DNA of 64,000 nt from Falsiroseomonas bella (GCF_003173615.1 NZ_QGNA01000009.1:62001-126000), one strand, 5' to 3'. Positions 14,908-23,869 are shown, counted from the stretch's first letter. The notes: a model not told the origin generated them from the letters alone. Made by a program: numbers and translations.

Positions 14908-16644
14908 TCAGAACCGCACCAGCACCCGCAGATACGCCGCGTCCTCGCTCAGCGGCGTCGTGTTCGCCCCATCCGGCTGCCGCGTGATCCGCCGCACACC
15001 CTCGATGTCCAGCTGCACCCGCTCGTCGAATTGCAGCCGCACGCCCCCGCCCCAGGAGCCGACGGAGCGGTCCAGCGCGAAGGGGCCGTTGTCCCAGGCG
15101 CTGCCCTCGTCGCGGAAGGCGTAGAACTGCGTGCCGAGCCGCAGCCCCGGCAGGTCGAACATGGTCGAAAGCTGCAGCTCCAGGCTGCCCGCCAGCGCCC
15201 GGTCCCCCGAGACCTGCCCCGCATAGAAGCCGCGCCCCAGCCGGTTGCCGCCCAGATAGAATTTTTCCGCCGGCGGCAGCACGTCGTCGGACCATTGCGC
15301 CGCCGCCACGCCGAAGAGCGAGACGAGCCAGCCCTCGGCCGGCGAGAACAGCGGCTGCAGCCGGCTCGCCTCCGCCACCAGTTTGGAGAAGCCGAAGTCG
15401 CTGCCCAGGCGTGCCGTGAGCGCGCCGTCGCCGTCGCTGGCGCCGAGCGTGGTCAGCCCCTGCGAGAACCGCAGCAAGCCTGTCGTCGCCGCCGCGGCCG
15501 GGGCGGTGGCGAGCCAGGCATCCTGGAAGGCACCGTCGAGCCCAAAGCGCAGCGCGCGCACCGCATCGCGGCTCTGCCGGCTGCGCGATTCGCCTGGCGC
15601 GCTGCGGAACTCGACGGTGCTCTCATAGGCGTCGAGCTGGCCCGATAGGTTCAGGTTCAGCGGCCGGCTGCGGATCACGGGATAGAGCAGCGCCGCGCCG
15701 GCCACGCGCGTGTCGCCCGCGTAGCCGATCGCCGCCAGGGCCGAGCCCGGCGCCGCCCGCCCGCCGCCGGCATAGGCGCGCAGCCGCAGGCCGGACCCGC
15801 CGATGAAAAACTCCTCCGTCACCTGCAGGAAGCTCTGGCCGTTGCCGTCCGTCTGCAGGATCGCGATCTCGCTGCGCTCGCCGAGACCCGTGACGGAATT
15901 GAGCTGCCCGACCAGCAGCCCCTGCCAGGCGCCGGTCAGGTCGTAGCCGCGATTGTCCAGGCTGAAGAAGCCGCCGAAGGGCTGGCGGGCGAGTTGCACC
16001 ACCAGTTGCAGCGCGCCCGGCTCGCCCGCGATGGGGCGCAGCACGCCGCGCGCCGAGACGCCGGCGATGTCGCCCGCCAGCAGCAGCGCGCGTTCCAGCG
16101 CCGCCGCCGGAAGCGGGCGCTGGCCGACAAGCGGATCGAGGAAGCGGCGCGCCTGGCGCGCGGCCGGGCCGATCTCGCCTTCCAGCAGGATCTCGGCGAT
16201 GGCGCCTTCGATCACCTGGAAGCGCAGCTCGATCTCTCCCCGCGGGGACGCGGCCAGCGTCGCGCGCACGGCGACGTAGGGGAAACCGGCCTCGCGATAC
16301 GCGCCGAGGATCGCCAGCCGCGCCTGCTCCACCTCGGCCAGCGTGACCTGGCGGTTCTCCAGCGCCGCGAAGCGGGCGCGCAACGCGGCCTCGGCCAGCG
16401 CGGTGTTCCCCACGATGGAGACGCGCGCCGGCAGGATCAGCCGCGTCGCGCCCGGCCCGGTGACGGCGCCTGTCTCGGGCGGCAGCAGGGAAGGGCCGAG
16501 ATCGGGCGGCTGCGGCGGGGCGACGCGCTGGATGATGCCGGGCAGGGGCGGCGGCGTCTGCGCAGGCGCCACCCCCGGCACCGCGACCAGCGCGATGGCG
16601 AGACAGCGGCGCAGGCGCCGGATCGTCGCTGGTCGCCGCGGAAT
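14908..16644 (-). CDS. TpsB/ShlB-FhaC-type outer-membrane transporter with POTRA domain
   Basis: About 578 residues. A proline-rich plug-like N-terminus (mature residues 1-50) is followed by a POTRA domain (RLILPARVSIVGNTAL...), a second POTRA-like part and a TpsB-type 16-strand barrel. The barrel has the GGNRLGRGF motif and an even aromatic C-terminus (LRVLVRF). It would secrete a two-partner TpsA protein, but no TpsA gene is nearby. The only standard start in frame is GTG 16581, which cuts off a clear signal peptide (RRCLAIALVAVPGVAPAQ). Upstream in frame there is no ATG, GTG or TTG, but AUU at 16644 has AGGAG 9 bases before it, so I extend the gene there. CTG at 16614 is an alternative. 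Confidence 0.75.
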   Translation of the reverse strand: MPRRPATIRRLRRCLAIALVAVPGVAPAQTPPPLPGIIQRVAPPQPPDLGPSLLPPETGAVTGPGATRLILPARVSIVGNTALAEAALRARFAALENRQVTLAEVEQARLAILGAYREAGFPYVAVRATLAASPRGEIELRFQVIEGAIAEILLEGEIGPAARQARRFLDPLVGQRPLPAAALERALLLAGDIAGVSARGVLRPIAGEPGALQLVVQLARQPFGGFFSLDNRGYDLTGAWQGLLVGQLNSVTGLGERSEIAILQTDGNGQSFLQVTEEFFIGGSGLRLRAYAGGGRAAPGSALAAIGYAGDTRVAGAALLYPVIRSRPLNLNLSGQLDAYESTVEFRSAPGESRSRQSRDAVRALRFGLDGAFQDAWLATAPAAAATTGLLRFSQGLTTLGASDGDGALTARLGSDFGFSKLVAEASRLQPLFSPAEGWLVSLFGVAAAQWSDDVLPPAEKFYLGGNRLGRGFYAGQVSGDRALAGSLELQLSTMFDLPGLRLGTQFYAFRDEGSAWDNGPFALDRSVGSWGGGVRLQFDERVQLDIEGVRRITRQPDGANTTPLSEDAAYLRVLVRF

Positions 16645-16798
16645 CGCGCTCGGCTCCTGCTGGGGGCGGAGCCGGAAACTGCCGGCCGGGGGCCGTCGGC
16701 GTCAATCCTGGGTTGGATATATCGGAGAGATTGCGCCCGGAACGCGAGGGCGCGCGAGCCTACCCGCTACGCGCGCCGGATGGTAAGGCCGAGCAGGG

Positions 16799-16875
16799 GC
16801 GCCCGTAGCTCAGCTGGATAGAGCATCGGATTTCTACTCCGTAGGTCGGGGGTTCGAATCCCTCCGGGCGCGCCA
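16799..16875 (+). tRNA. tRNA-Arg (anticodon TCT)
   Basis: The acceptor GCGCCCG pairs with CGGGCGC, the discriminator is G and CCA is encoded. The D arm is TAGCTCAGCTGGATAGAGC and the anticodon loop TTTCTAC gives TCT. The anticodon stem has a T-T opposition at its outer end. The T arm is GGGGGTTCGAATCCCT. Confidence 0.95.
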
Positions 16876-16892
16876 AGCCGGCCGCGTCGCCG

Positions 16893-17255
16893 TCACTGCG
16901 AGCTGCTGCGCTGGCCCAGCACCGCGTTCAGACGCTCGATCTCCTCCTTCGGGCGGGAGGCGAAGAGCATTGCGTGCATCCAGGGATTGGTCAGCGCCAG
17001 CACGCGCCGGCCGAAGATGCGCGGGTCCACGTCCAGCGCCTCTGCGAACGCCATGTAGCGCTCGGACGGCACGACGTTGCGGCCGACCTCGATCGCGCTG
17101 ATCGAGGTGTAGTAGGTCATCCCCACCGCCTTCGCGAGCTCGGCCTGCGTCAGGCCGCGCCGCATGCGAAGGTCCCGGATGTAGAGCCCCAGGTCGCGCT
17201 TGTAGTCGGCCGAGGTCTCGCCCCGGCCGGCCAGCGGCTTGGTCATTGCAACCAT
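16893..17255 (-). CDS. XRE-family (HTH_3) transcriptional regulator
   Basis: 120 residues. The helix-turn-helix is at about 22-80: YIRDLRMRRGLTQAELAKAV, GMTYYTSISAIEVGRNVVPS and FAEALDVDP. A short C-terminal tail has no recognisable ligand domain. It is a DNA-binding protein of unknown target, transcribed alone. ATG at 17246 (MTKPLAG) is an alternative start. It lies between tRNA-Arg and a FkbM methyltransferase gene. Confidence 0.85.
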   Translation of the reverse strand: MVAMTKPLAGRGETSADYKRDLGLYIRDLRMRRGLTQAELAKAVGMTYYTSISAIEVGRNVVPSERYMAFAEALDVDPRIFGRRVLALTNPWMHAMLFASRPKEEIERLNAVLGQRSSSQ

Positions 17256-17410
17256 TGTGGTCGAACGGTCCCCGCGAAATCGAGAACAATCTATCCGACC
17301 GGGACGTTGCAGTCGTGTTCGGTTTTGTTCGGAATGCAGCGCGCGGCGGCACGGCGAATCGGGAGCAGCGCCACATTCGCGCCGGCTGCGTCAGCTTCCC
17401 TCACGCGGAA

Positions 17411-18280
17411 TCAGAAGACGAGCGGCCTGCGGCTGAAGACGAGATCGGCCAGCACCACGTCCGACAGCGTGCCGAGTTCGCGCCGGTGCAGACTGCCCTG
17501 GCTGTCCACCTCCAGGCAGTGCACGAAGCCGAGGCCGCCCAGCCACGCCTCATGCTCCGCCACGGGCCCATGGCGTGACATCATGCCGGAGCCCCATTCG
17601 GTCACGATCACCGCATCGCGCGAACGCCTGAGCAGCCCTTCCGCACCCCGCAAAGCCGGCGGCTCGGAGCCCTCGCAGTCGAGCCGGAAGAGATCCACTT
17701 CAGGAAGATCGGGAAGGCGGTCGTCGATCCGTGCGCCCTCGACGGTCACGTGCTCCGTGAAGTCGGCCGCCGGCACGCCGCGCACGACATAGCCGCTGCC
17801 GGCATGCGAGGGATGCGTCGCGAAGCTGAGCGAGCCCGGCGCGTCCATCGCCGCGAGCAGGTGCAGCGTGACACGGTCGTCGTAGCCGTTGACGGCGATG
17901 CTGTCGCGGAGCAGCGCGACCATCCGTGGGTTGGCCTCGAAGGCGTGGACCCGGCCGGTCGGCCCGACCGCCTCGGCCATGGAAAGCGTGTGGTAGCCCA
18001 TGTTCGCGCCGACCTCGACCACGGTCGCGGCAGGCCGCAGCAGCCGACGGACCAGCTTCTCGATGTGGACTTCCCAGATGCCGTCCAGGGCGATGTGGGG
18101 CGTGAGCCCGACGTCGCGCGTATCCAGGAAGATCTTGTGTCCGCCGCCAGTCACCGCCAGGGCGCGCTGGTCGCCCAGGTAGCAGCAGGGTGGGCGCGAA
18201 GGAGGCAGGTTTTCGGCCAGAGCCGTGCCGCGAAGCGCTTTCAGGCGGCGGGTCAGGCGCGTCTTGATCGCGTTGATCAT
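17411..18280 (-). CDS. FkbM-family methyltransferase
   Basis: 289 residues. SAM-dependent methyltransferase of the FkbM family. Motif I is VVEVGANMGYHTLSMAEAVG near 88-107. The acidic loop HAFEANPRM is near 114-122, and DLFRLDCEGSEPPAL near 196-210 is the family hallmark. FkbM proteins O-methylate sugars or polyketides; in genomes like this they are often tied to surface polysaccharides. The substrate is unknown. It is monocistronic on the minus strand. Confidence 0.85.
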   Translation of the reverse strand: MINAIKTRLTRRLKALRGTALAENLPPSRPPCCYLGDQRALAVTGGGHKIFLDTRDVGLTPHIALDGIWEVHIEKLVRRLLRPAATVVEVGANMGYHTLSMAEAVGPTGRVHAFEANPRMVALLRDSIAVNGYDDRVTLHLLAAMDAPGSLSFATHPSHAGSGYVVRGVPAADFTEHVTVEGARIDDRLPDLPEVDLFRLDCEGSEPPALRGAEGLLRRSRDAVIVTEWGSGMMSRHGPVAEHEAWLGGLGFVHCLEVDSQGSLHRRELGTLSDVVLADLVFSRRPLVF

Positions 18281-18593
18281 GCTGGTCCCGGCTCCCTTCA
18301 GATGCGGAGCGTAGTGCGCGGCATCCGTCCAGGTCAGCAGGGTGTACGCCGACGTGATCGGCGCGCCGGCGAAGCTGCCGGGACTGGCAGAAAAAAACGT
18401 CGCCTCCGGCGGCGTGCTGGCGGAAAACGCTGCTCTCCGGCGGGGCGCAACCGAAGAAGAAGTTCGGCGTCTTCATGCGTGCCGAGCATGCATGATCCTC
18501 GCTTTCGCGCGAGCCGCCGTGGCCTGAAGCTGGAAAGTGAAGGGGGGCTCGCCTTATGTCGGACGCGATATGCACCGGCCGAAGGACGCGACG
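18281..18593. other. Intergenic region between the FkbM gene and cysK
   Basis: 313 bases with no credible gene. It holds GC-rich partial repeats around CTCCGGCGG (18403-18411 and 18434-18442) and an A7 run next to a short hairpin (18391-18414). It must contain the promoters of the divergent FkbM and cysK genes, but none stands out. Confidence 0.4.
18391..18414 (-). terminator. Weak terminator-like hairpin facing the minus strand
   Basis: GGCGGCG (18408-18414), loop TCC, CGTCGCC (18398-18404) is followed on the minus strand by seven T (18397-18391). The stem has one A-C mismatch on that strand. No minus-strand gene lies immediately upstream, so if real it would stop antisense or small-RNA transcription from the cysK side. 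Confidence 0.22.
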
Positions 18594-19613
18594 ATGGATG
18601 CCCCGATGCCCGCGACCTCCGTTGTGGATGGCTTCTGGGGCGCCGTCGGCCGCACGCCGCTGATCAGGCTCAAGCGCGCCTCCGAGGCGACGGGCTGCGA
18701 GATCCTGGGCAAGGCCGAGTTCATGAACCCCGGCGGCAGCGTGAAGGACCGCGCGGCGCTCGGCATCCTCCAGGATGCGGTGGAGCGCGGCCTGCTCACC
18801 CCCGGCCAGCCCGGCACCATCGTGGAGGGCACGGCGGGCAACACCGGAATCGGCATCGCGCTGGCGGCGAATGCGATGGGCTGGAAGAGCATCATCGTCG
18901 TGCCCCACACCCAGGCGAAGGAGAAGCTGGACTATCTCCGCATGATCGGCGCCGACCTGCGGCTGGTGGATCCGAAGCCCTTCGCCGATCCCGGCAACTA
19001 CGTGCATGTCTCCCGCCGCCTGGCGGAGGAGATGGGCGCCGTCTGGGCCAACCAGTTCGACAACCTCGCCAACGCCGCAGCCCATGCGGCGACGACCGGC
19101 CCCGAGATCTGGGAACAGACCGGTGGGCGCGTGGATGCCTTCACCTGCGCCTGCGGCACCGGCGGCACGCTTGCGGGTGTGGCGCGCGCCTTGAAGTCCC
19201 GGCGGAAGAACATCCGCATCGTGCTCGCCGATCCCGGCGGCAGCGGCCTCTATTCCTGGGTGAAGACCGGGGAGGTGAAGGGCGAGGGCAACTCCATCAC
19301 CGAGGGCATCGGCCAGGCGGCGCGGGCGCCGGGCAACCTCGCCAGCGCGCGCGAGTTGATCGACGACGCGGTGCAGGTGCAGGACCCTGAGATGCTGGAG
19401 CAGGTCTTCGACCTGCAGATGCACGAAGGCATCTCGGTCGGCGGCAGCGCGGGGCTGAACGTCGCGGCGGCGATCCGCGTGGCCCGCGACCTGGGGCCGG
19501 GCCACACCGTGGTGACGATGCTCTGCGACGGCGCGGCACGCTACCAGTCCAAGCTGTTCAACCCGGAATTCCTGCGCGCGCGCGGCCTGCCCACGCCGCC
19601 CTGGATGGAGTGA
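18594..19613 (+). CDS. cysK: Cysteine synthase (O-acetylserine sulfhydrylase)
   Basis: 339 residues, PLP fold-type II enzyme making cysteine from O-acetylserine and sulfide. The PLP lysine is Lys51 in [10 protein letters not shown], the substrate/phosphate loops are GTAGNTG (79-85) and ACGTGGT, and EGIGQ comes near the C-terminal third. ATG 18594 has AAGGA 7 bases upstream. Upstream in-frame ATGs at 18537 and 18570 lack this. The next gene, cysE, supplies O-acetylserine. Cystathionine beta-synthase-like activity is possible but context favours CysK. Confidence 0.92.
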   Translation: MDAPMPATSVVDGFWGAVGRTPLIRLKRASEATGCEILGKAEFMNPGGSVKDRAALGILQDAVERGLLTPGQPGTIVEGTAGNTGIGIALAANAMGWKSIIVVPHTQAKEKLDYLRMIGADLRLVDPKPFADPGNYVHVSRRLAEEMGAVWANQFDNLANAAAHAATTGPEIWEQTGGRVDAFTCACGTGGTLAGVARALKSRRKNIRIVLADPGGSGLYSWVKTGEVKGEGNSITEGIGQAARAPGNLASARELIDDAVQVQDPEMLEQVFDLQMHEGISVGGSAGLNVAAAIRVARDLGPGHTVVTMLCDGAARYQSKLFNPEFLRARGLPTPPWME

Positions 19614-19621
19614 TCCTTCCG

Positions 19622-20275
19622 ATGGAACTCCTGGAGCTCGCCCGCAACGTACGCACCCGCGACCCCGCCCGCCCCGGCTGGTTCGAGAGCATCTTCTGCT
19701 ATGCCGGCGTGCATGCGGTGCTGTGGCATCGTCTCTCGCACTGGCTGTGGCGGCATGGCTTCCGCGGCCTCGGCCGGCTCTCCTCGCACATCGCCCGCAT
19801 GCTGACCGGCATCGAGATCCATCCCGGCGCCATGATCGGCCGCCGGCTCTTCATCGACCACGGCATGGGCGTGGTGATTGGCGAGACGGCGGAGATCGGT
19901 GACGACGTGCTGATCTATCACGGCGTCACGCTCGGCGGGCTTTCGGGCCAGCCCGGGAAGCGGCACCCGACCATCGAGGACCATGTGACCATCGGCGCGG
20001 GCGCGCAGGTGCTGGGCCCCATCCGCGTCGGCCGCGGCGCGCGCGTCGGCGCGAATGCGGTGGTGGTGAATGCGGTGCGCGCGGGCTGCACGGTGGTCGG
20101 CATCCCCGCCCGCCCGCCCAAGGGCTCGCCCTGCGACGATGGCGGCATCGGCTACGGCCTTGGCGGGCTGAACGAGGACCCGGTGGGCGAGCAGCTCGCC
20201 GCGCTGCGGGCCGAGATCGCGAGCCTCCGCAGCGAACTCGATCAGGTGAAGGCCGGCCAGGCGGAGCGCGTCTGA
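19622..20275 (+). CDS. cysE: Serine O-acetyltransferase
   Basis: 217 residues. Short EpsC/CysE-type acetyltransferase making O-acetylserine. Left-handed beta-helix hexapeptides run from [26 protein letters not shown] through YHGVTLGG and [20 protein letters not shown]. The C-terminal tail is a predicted coiled coil ([20 protein letters not shown]) ending in Val rather than the usual Ile that docks into CysK. ATG 19622 follows the cysK stop by 8 bases; a GTG at 19610 overlaps cysK. It works with cysK. Confidence 0.93.
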   Translation: MELLELARNVRTRDPARPGWFESIFCYAGVHAVLWHRLSHWLWRHGFRGLGRLSSHIARMLTGIEIHPGAMIGRRLFIDHGMGVVIGETAEIGDDVLIYHGVTLGGLSGQPGKRHPTIEDHVTIGAGAQVLGPIRVGRGARVGANAVVVNAVRAGCTVVGIPARPPKGSPCDDGGIGYGLGGLNEDPVGEQLAALRAEIASLRSELDQVKAGQAERV

Positions 20276-20301
20276 CCGGCCGCGTCTTGACCCGGCCGGC
20301 G

Positions 20302-20324
20302 CCCCGCCCGACCCTCGGGCGGGG
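20302..20324 (+). promoter_or_regulatory. Hairpin overlapping the ribosome-binding site of the AstE-like gene
   Basis: CCCCGCCCGA (20302-20311), CCC, TCGGGCGGGG (20315-20324) is a perfect 10-bp stem with a 3-base loop. Its 3' arm contains the first part of the GGGGAGAA ribosome-binding site of the gene starting at 20334. No T-run follows. It could end the cysK-cysE message or limit translation of the next gene. Confidence 0.45.
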
Positions 20325-20333
20325 AGAAACGCC

Positions 20334-21341
20334 ATGCGCAGCACGCTGAGTTGCGAGATCGATCTCGACGCGCCAGGCAAGCGGCACGGCTTCCTGCGCC
20401 TGCCGCATTCGACGCATGAAAGCGCCTACGGCTTCATCCCGGTCCCCATCGCGGTGATCGCGAACGGCACGGGGCCTACGGTGCTGCTCGTCGCCGGCAA
20501 CCATGGCGACGAATACGAAGGCCAGATCGCGCTCGGCCGCCTGATCCGGGAGGTGGAGCCGGCCCAGGTGCAGGGCCGCCTGATCATCCTGCCCGCGCTG
20601 AACTTTCCTGCCGCGCGCGCGGGCCGTCGCACCAGCCCCATCGATGGCGGCAACCTCAACCGCCTGTTTCCCGGCGATCCCGATGGCGGCGTGACGGAAC
20701 AGATCGCGTATCACGTGACGGAGGCGCTGCTGCCTCTCTGCAGCAGCGTCATCGACCTGCATTCCGGCGGCTCATCCCTGATGTACACGCCCTCCGCGCT
20801 GATCCGCCGCGGCGACGATGCCGCGCTCTTCGCGCGCGGCGTCGCGGCGCTGAAGGCTTTTGGGGCGCCGCATTCCTACATCGTCATCCCCGGCACCAAT
20901 GGCGGGCGGACACTCTCCGAGATCTGCTTCCGCCGCGGGATCCTGCATCTCGGCACGGAGCTCGGCGGCGGCGGCCACGCGACGCCGGAGGCTATCCGCG
21001 TCGCGGAGCGCGGCATCGCCGGCACGCTGCGCCACCTGGAAGCGGCCGACATCGCCTGGGACGCCGACATGCGGAAGCGCAGCACGCGCATCCTCGATGT
21101 CGGCGGCGCCGACTACTATGCCTATGCGCCCGATCCCGGCGTGTTCGAGCCGCTGGCCGAGCTCGGCGCCGAGGTGCGCGCGGGCCAGCCGGCGGGCCTG
21201 ATCCACCACACCGAAACGCCCTGGCGCGCGCCGTCCCGCATCGCCTTCGAGCGCGACGGCGTGGTGCTGGTGAAGCGCTGGCCCGGCATGACCGCGCGCG
21301 GCGACTGCCTGTTCCACCTCGGCACGGATACCGGATTGTGA
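20334..21341 (+). CDS. Succinylglutamate desuccinylase/aspartoacylase family deacylase
   Basis: 335 residues, M14-like zinc amidohydrolase. The zinc-binding motif AGNHGDEYEG (near 54-63) and the later IDLHSGG (near 141) give the His-Glu-His ligands. GNLNRLFPGDP resembles the ectoine-degradation deacetylase DoeB and related N-acyl-amino-acid deacylases. The substrate is unknown. It has a strong GGGGAGAA ribosome-binding site and overlaps the enoyl-CoA hydratase gene by GTGA. Confidence 0.82.
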   Translation: MRSTLSCEIDLDAPGKRHGFLRLPHSTHESAYGFIPVPIAVIANGTGPTVLLVAGNHGDEYEGQIALGRLIREVEPAQVQGRLIILPALNFPAARAGRRTSPIDGGNLNRLFPGDPDGGVTEQIAYHVTEALLPLCSSVIDLHSGGSSLMYTPSALIRRGDDAALFARGVAALKAFGAPHSYIVIPGTNGGRTLSEICFRRGILHLGTELGGGGHATPEAIRVAERGIAGTLRHLEAADIAWDADMRKRSTRILDVGGADYYAYAPDPGVFEPLAELGAEVRAGQPAGLIHHTETPWRAPSRIAFERDGVVLVKRWPGMTARGDCLFHLGTDTGL

Positions 21342-22135
21342 GCGACGACACCCCACTTCTCGTCCAGCGCGACGGCGCCGTCGTGCGCCTGGTGCTCAAC
21401 CGCCCGCATCGCCGCAACGCGATGAGCGAGGCACTGGTCGCGCGCATGGACGAGGCGCTGGCCGAGCTGCGCACCGACACCACCGCGCGCGTCGTCGTCA
21501 TCAGCGGCGCCGGCGGGCATTTCTGCGCCGGCCTCGACCTGACGGAAGTCGGCGCGCCGAAGAGCGCGGAGGAAAAACTCGCGGAACAGCAGGCACGCAA
21601 CCGCCGCACCGGCGCGCGCTTCCAGGCGATCTCGGACCTGAAGCAGGTGGTGATCGCGGCCGTCGAGGGCAGCGCCTATGCCGGCGGCCTCGGCTTCGTC
21701 TGCGCCGCCGACATCGTGCTGGCCTCCGGGACGGCGCGCTTCTCCGCGCCGGAGGTGCGGCGCGGCCTGGTGCCGGCGCAGATCCTGCCCTGGCTCACGC
21801 GCCGCATGGGCCGCAGCGCCGCCGCGCGGCTCTGCCTGCAGGGCAACGTGATCGACGCCGAGGAAGCCGCGCGCATCGGCCTGGTGCATGCGACCGCGCC
21901 GGATGCCGAGGGGCTGGCCCGCCTGCTCGACCTGACCATCGCCGACGTGCTGGAAGGCGCGCCCGGCGCGCTCGCCGAGACCAAGGGGCTGATCGCCGCC
22001 CTCGGCGCCGTGCTGCCGCCCGGCTATGGGGAGGCCGGCGCCGAGGCCTTCGCCCGCCAGGCCGCCGGCCCCGAGGCCGCGGAGGGCATCGCCAGCTTCA
22101 AGGAGCGCCGCAAGGCCGTTTGGTCCCGCGGCTGA
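21338..22135 (+). CDS. Enoyl-CoA hydratase/isomerase family protein
   Basis: 265 residues, crotonase fold. LNRPHRRNAMSEAL is near 20-33. The oxyanion-hole segments are GAGGHFCAGLDL and VEGSAYAGGLGFVCAADI, and the C-terminal part is GYGEAGAEAFARQA. It hydrates or isomerises an acyl-CoA; the exact substrate cannot be read from sequence. GTG start overlaps the upstream deacylase stop; a thiolase-like gene follows 40 bases later. Confidence 0.87.
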   Translation: MSDDTPLLVQRDGAVVRLVLNRPHRRNAMSEALVARMDEALAELRTDTTARVVVISGAGGHFCAGLDLTEVGAPKSAEEKLAEQQARNRRTGARFQAISDLKQVVIAAVEGSAYAGGLGFVCAADIVLASGTARFSAPEVRRGLVPAQILPWLTRRMGRSAAARLCLQGNVIDAEEAARIGLVHATAPDAEGLARLLDLTIADVLEGAPGALAETKGLIAALGAVLPPGYGEAGAEAFARQAAGPEAAEGIASFKERRKAVWSRG

Positions 22136-22175
22136 TCCGCCCTATTTCAGCGCCACGCGAGGAAGGACATCCGCC

Positions 22176-23342
22176 ATGACCGCCTGCATCGTCGGCTGGG
22201 CCCATACCCCCTTCGGCAAGCTCGAGGACCCGGACATCGAGAGCCTGTTCGGCCGCGTCGCGCTCTCCGCCATCCACGATGCGGGCATCGAGCCGGCCGA
22301 GGTGGATGCCGCCTTCGTCGGCGTCTTCAACGGCGGCTTCTCCAAGCAGGATTTCTTCGCCTCGCTGCTGCTGCAGCATGTGCCGGAGCTGCGGTTCAAG
22401 CCGACGACGCGCTACGAGAATGCCTGCGCCACCGGCTCCGCCGCCATCCACGGAGCGCTCGATTTCCTCGCCGCCAGGCGCGGCCGCTTCGCGCTGGTCG
22501 TCGGCGCCGAGAAGATGACCGCGACGCCGACCGCCGAGGTCGGCGACATCCTGCTCTCCGCCAGCTACCGCAAGACCGAGGGCGACATCCCCGCGGGCTT
22601 CGCCGGCGTCTTCGGCCGCATCGCGGAGGCCTATTTCCAGCGCCACGGCGACCAGTCCGACGCGCTGGCCGCCATCGCGTCGAAGAACCACCACAACGGC
22701 GTCTCGAACCCCTATGCGCAGATGCGCAAGGATCTGGGCTTCGCCTTCTGCCGCGCCGAGAGCGAGAAGAACCCCTTCGTCGCGCGGCCGCTGAAGCGGA
22801 CCGACTGCTCGCTCGTCTCCGACGGCGCCGCGGCGCTGATCCTGACGGATGAGGAGACGGCGCGGTCCATGGCCAAGGCCGTGCGCTTCCGCGCCGCGGT
22901 GCAGGCGACGGACAGCATGCCGATCGCCGCGCGTGACATCATCCGCTTCGAAGGCGCGCGCGCCGCCTGGGGCCGGGCGCTCGACACCGCCGGCCTGAAG
23001 CTCGAGGACCTCTCCTTCGTCGAGACGCATGACTGCTTCACCATCGCCGAGCTCATCGAATACGAGGCAATGGGCCTGGCGCCGGAAGGGCAGGGGGCGC
23101 GCGCCGCGCTGGAAGGCTGGACGAAGAAGGATGGCAGGCTGCCGGTGAACCCCTCGGGCGGGCTGAAGTCCAAGGGTCACCCGATCGGCGCGACCGGCGT
23201 CTCCATGCACGCCATGGCCGCGATGCAGCTGACCGGCCAGGCCGGGGAGATGCAGCTGCCGAAGGCCGATCGGGCCGGCGTGTTCAACATGGGTGGCGCG
23301 GCGGTGGCCAATTACTGCTCGATCCTGGAGCGGGTGGGGTAG
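22176..23342 (+). CDS. Thiolase-like acetyl-CoA acetyltransferase (SCP2/SCPx-type)
   Basis: 388 residues. The nucleophile Cys84 is in YENACATGSAA. The second active-site region is ETHDCFTIAELIEYE, and NPSGGLKSKGHPIGATG carries the catalytic His loop. The C-terminal CxG motif of classic thiolases is replaced (NMGGAAVANY), as in SCPx-type thiolases acting on branched or sterol-like acyl-CoA. GGAAGGA precedes ATG 22176. The gene ends the operon at a strong terminator. Confidence 0.85.
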   Translation: MTACIVGWAHTPFGKLEDPDIESLFGRVALSAIHDAGIEPAEVDAAFVGVFNGGFSKQDFFASLLLQHVPELRFKPTTRYENACATGSAAIHGALDFLAARRGRFALVVGAEKMTATPTAEVGDILLSASYRKTEGDIPAGFAGVFGRIAEAYFQRHGDQSDALAAIASKNHHNGVSNPYAQMRKDLGFAFCRAESEKNPFVARPLKRTDCSLVSDGAAALILTDEETARSMAKAVRFRAAVQATDSMPIAARDIIRFEGARAAWGRALDTAGLKLEDLSFVETHDCFTIAELIEYEAMGLAPEGQGARAALEGWTKKDGRLPVNPSGGLKSKGHPIGATGVSMHAMAAMQLTGQAGEMQLPKADRAGVFNMGGAAVANYCSILERVG

Positions 23343-23869
23343 GCCGCCGGGCTCTGGCACGCCCCTTGCTAACCTCTCAAACGTCATGCGGCGGGCCTGT
23401 CCCGTCCCTGGCAGCTTAGCCTTCCTCAACCTTGCCTCGGGCCGGTCCGAAAGGATCGGCCCTTTTTTTGTGCCGCGTCCCGGCCGGGGGCGCGTGGCAT
23501 GAAGAAGCCGCGTCACGCCGGCCCTGGCGGCGAGTCGCGGCTCGTCGGCCCTCACCGGCCCGACCGGAAATCGCCCCCCTTGCCGATAGCCTTCTGGCCT
23601 GCGCACACCTCTGACCCACGCCCCTATTCGCAAAATGCGAAGCAAAAGAGGATGCAATCCTGATCGGGCTTCGGCAGCCTCATCCCATCCGAGGAAAAAA
23701 TTCTTGCGTCCGCCGCCGCCCGCTGCTAACCCGGCAGCGCCTCGGGCCGGACTCCGTCCAACGCCGCGCAACTCCGCGCCGATCCCGTGGCCCGATCCCC
23801 GACGATCCCCATCCGCTCCCTGGATCACGGCCGCACGCGGCCGTGCCGTCACGCGCCCGGAGACACAAG
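23343..23869. other. Intergenic region between the thiolase and phage-like genes
   Basis: 527 bases. It contains the terminator at 23439-23469. The remaining 400 bases show no credible gene. A short AT-richer stretch (23625-23705) may carry the promoter of the phage-like gene, whose ATG has GGAG 8 bases upstream. Confidence 0.5.
23439..23469 (+). terminator. Strong rho-independent terminator
   Basis: GGGCCGGTCC (23439-23448), GAAA tetraloop, GGATCGGCCC (23453-23462) gives a 10-bp stem with one G-T pair, followed by seven T (23463-23469). It closes the deacylase/hydratase/thiolase operon. Confidence 0.95.

Noticed and set aside
16799-18280. tRNA-Arg followed by a regulator and a methyltransferase, considered as a genomic island integrated at the tRNA
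   Set aside because: No integrase and no second copy of the tRNA 3' end were seen downstream, and base composition is like the surroundings.
18342-18527. 61-codon plus-strand frame upstream of cysK
   Set aside because: No ribosome-binding site and no motif; it lies in the divergent promoter region.
21338-23342. Enoyl-CoA hydratase and thiolase considered as the missing hydratase and cleavage steps for the Mct pathway
   Set aside because: They are on the opposite strand, over 2 kb away and behind a strong terminator. Neither resembles a mesaconyl-C4-CoA hydratase or a citramalyl-CoA lyase.
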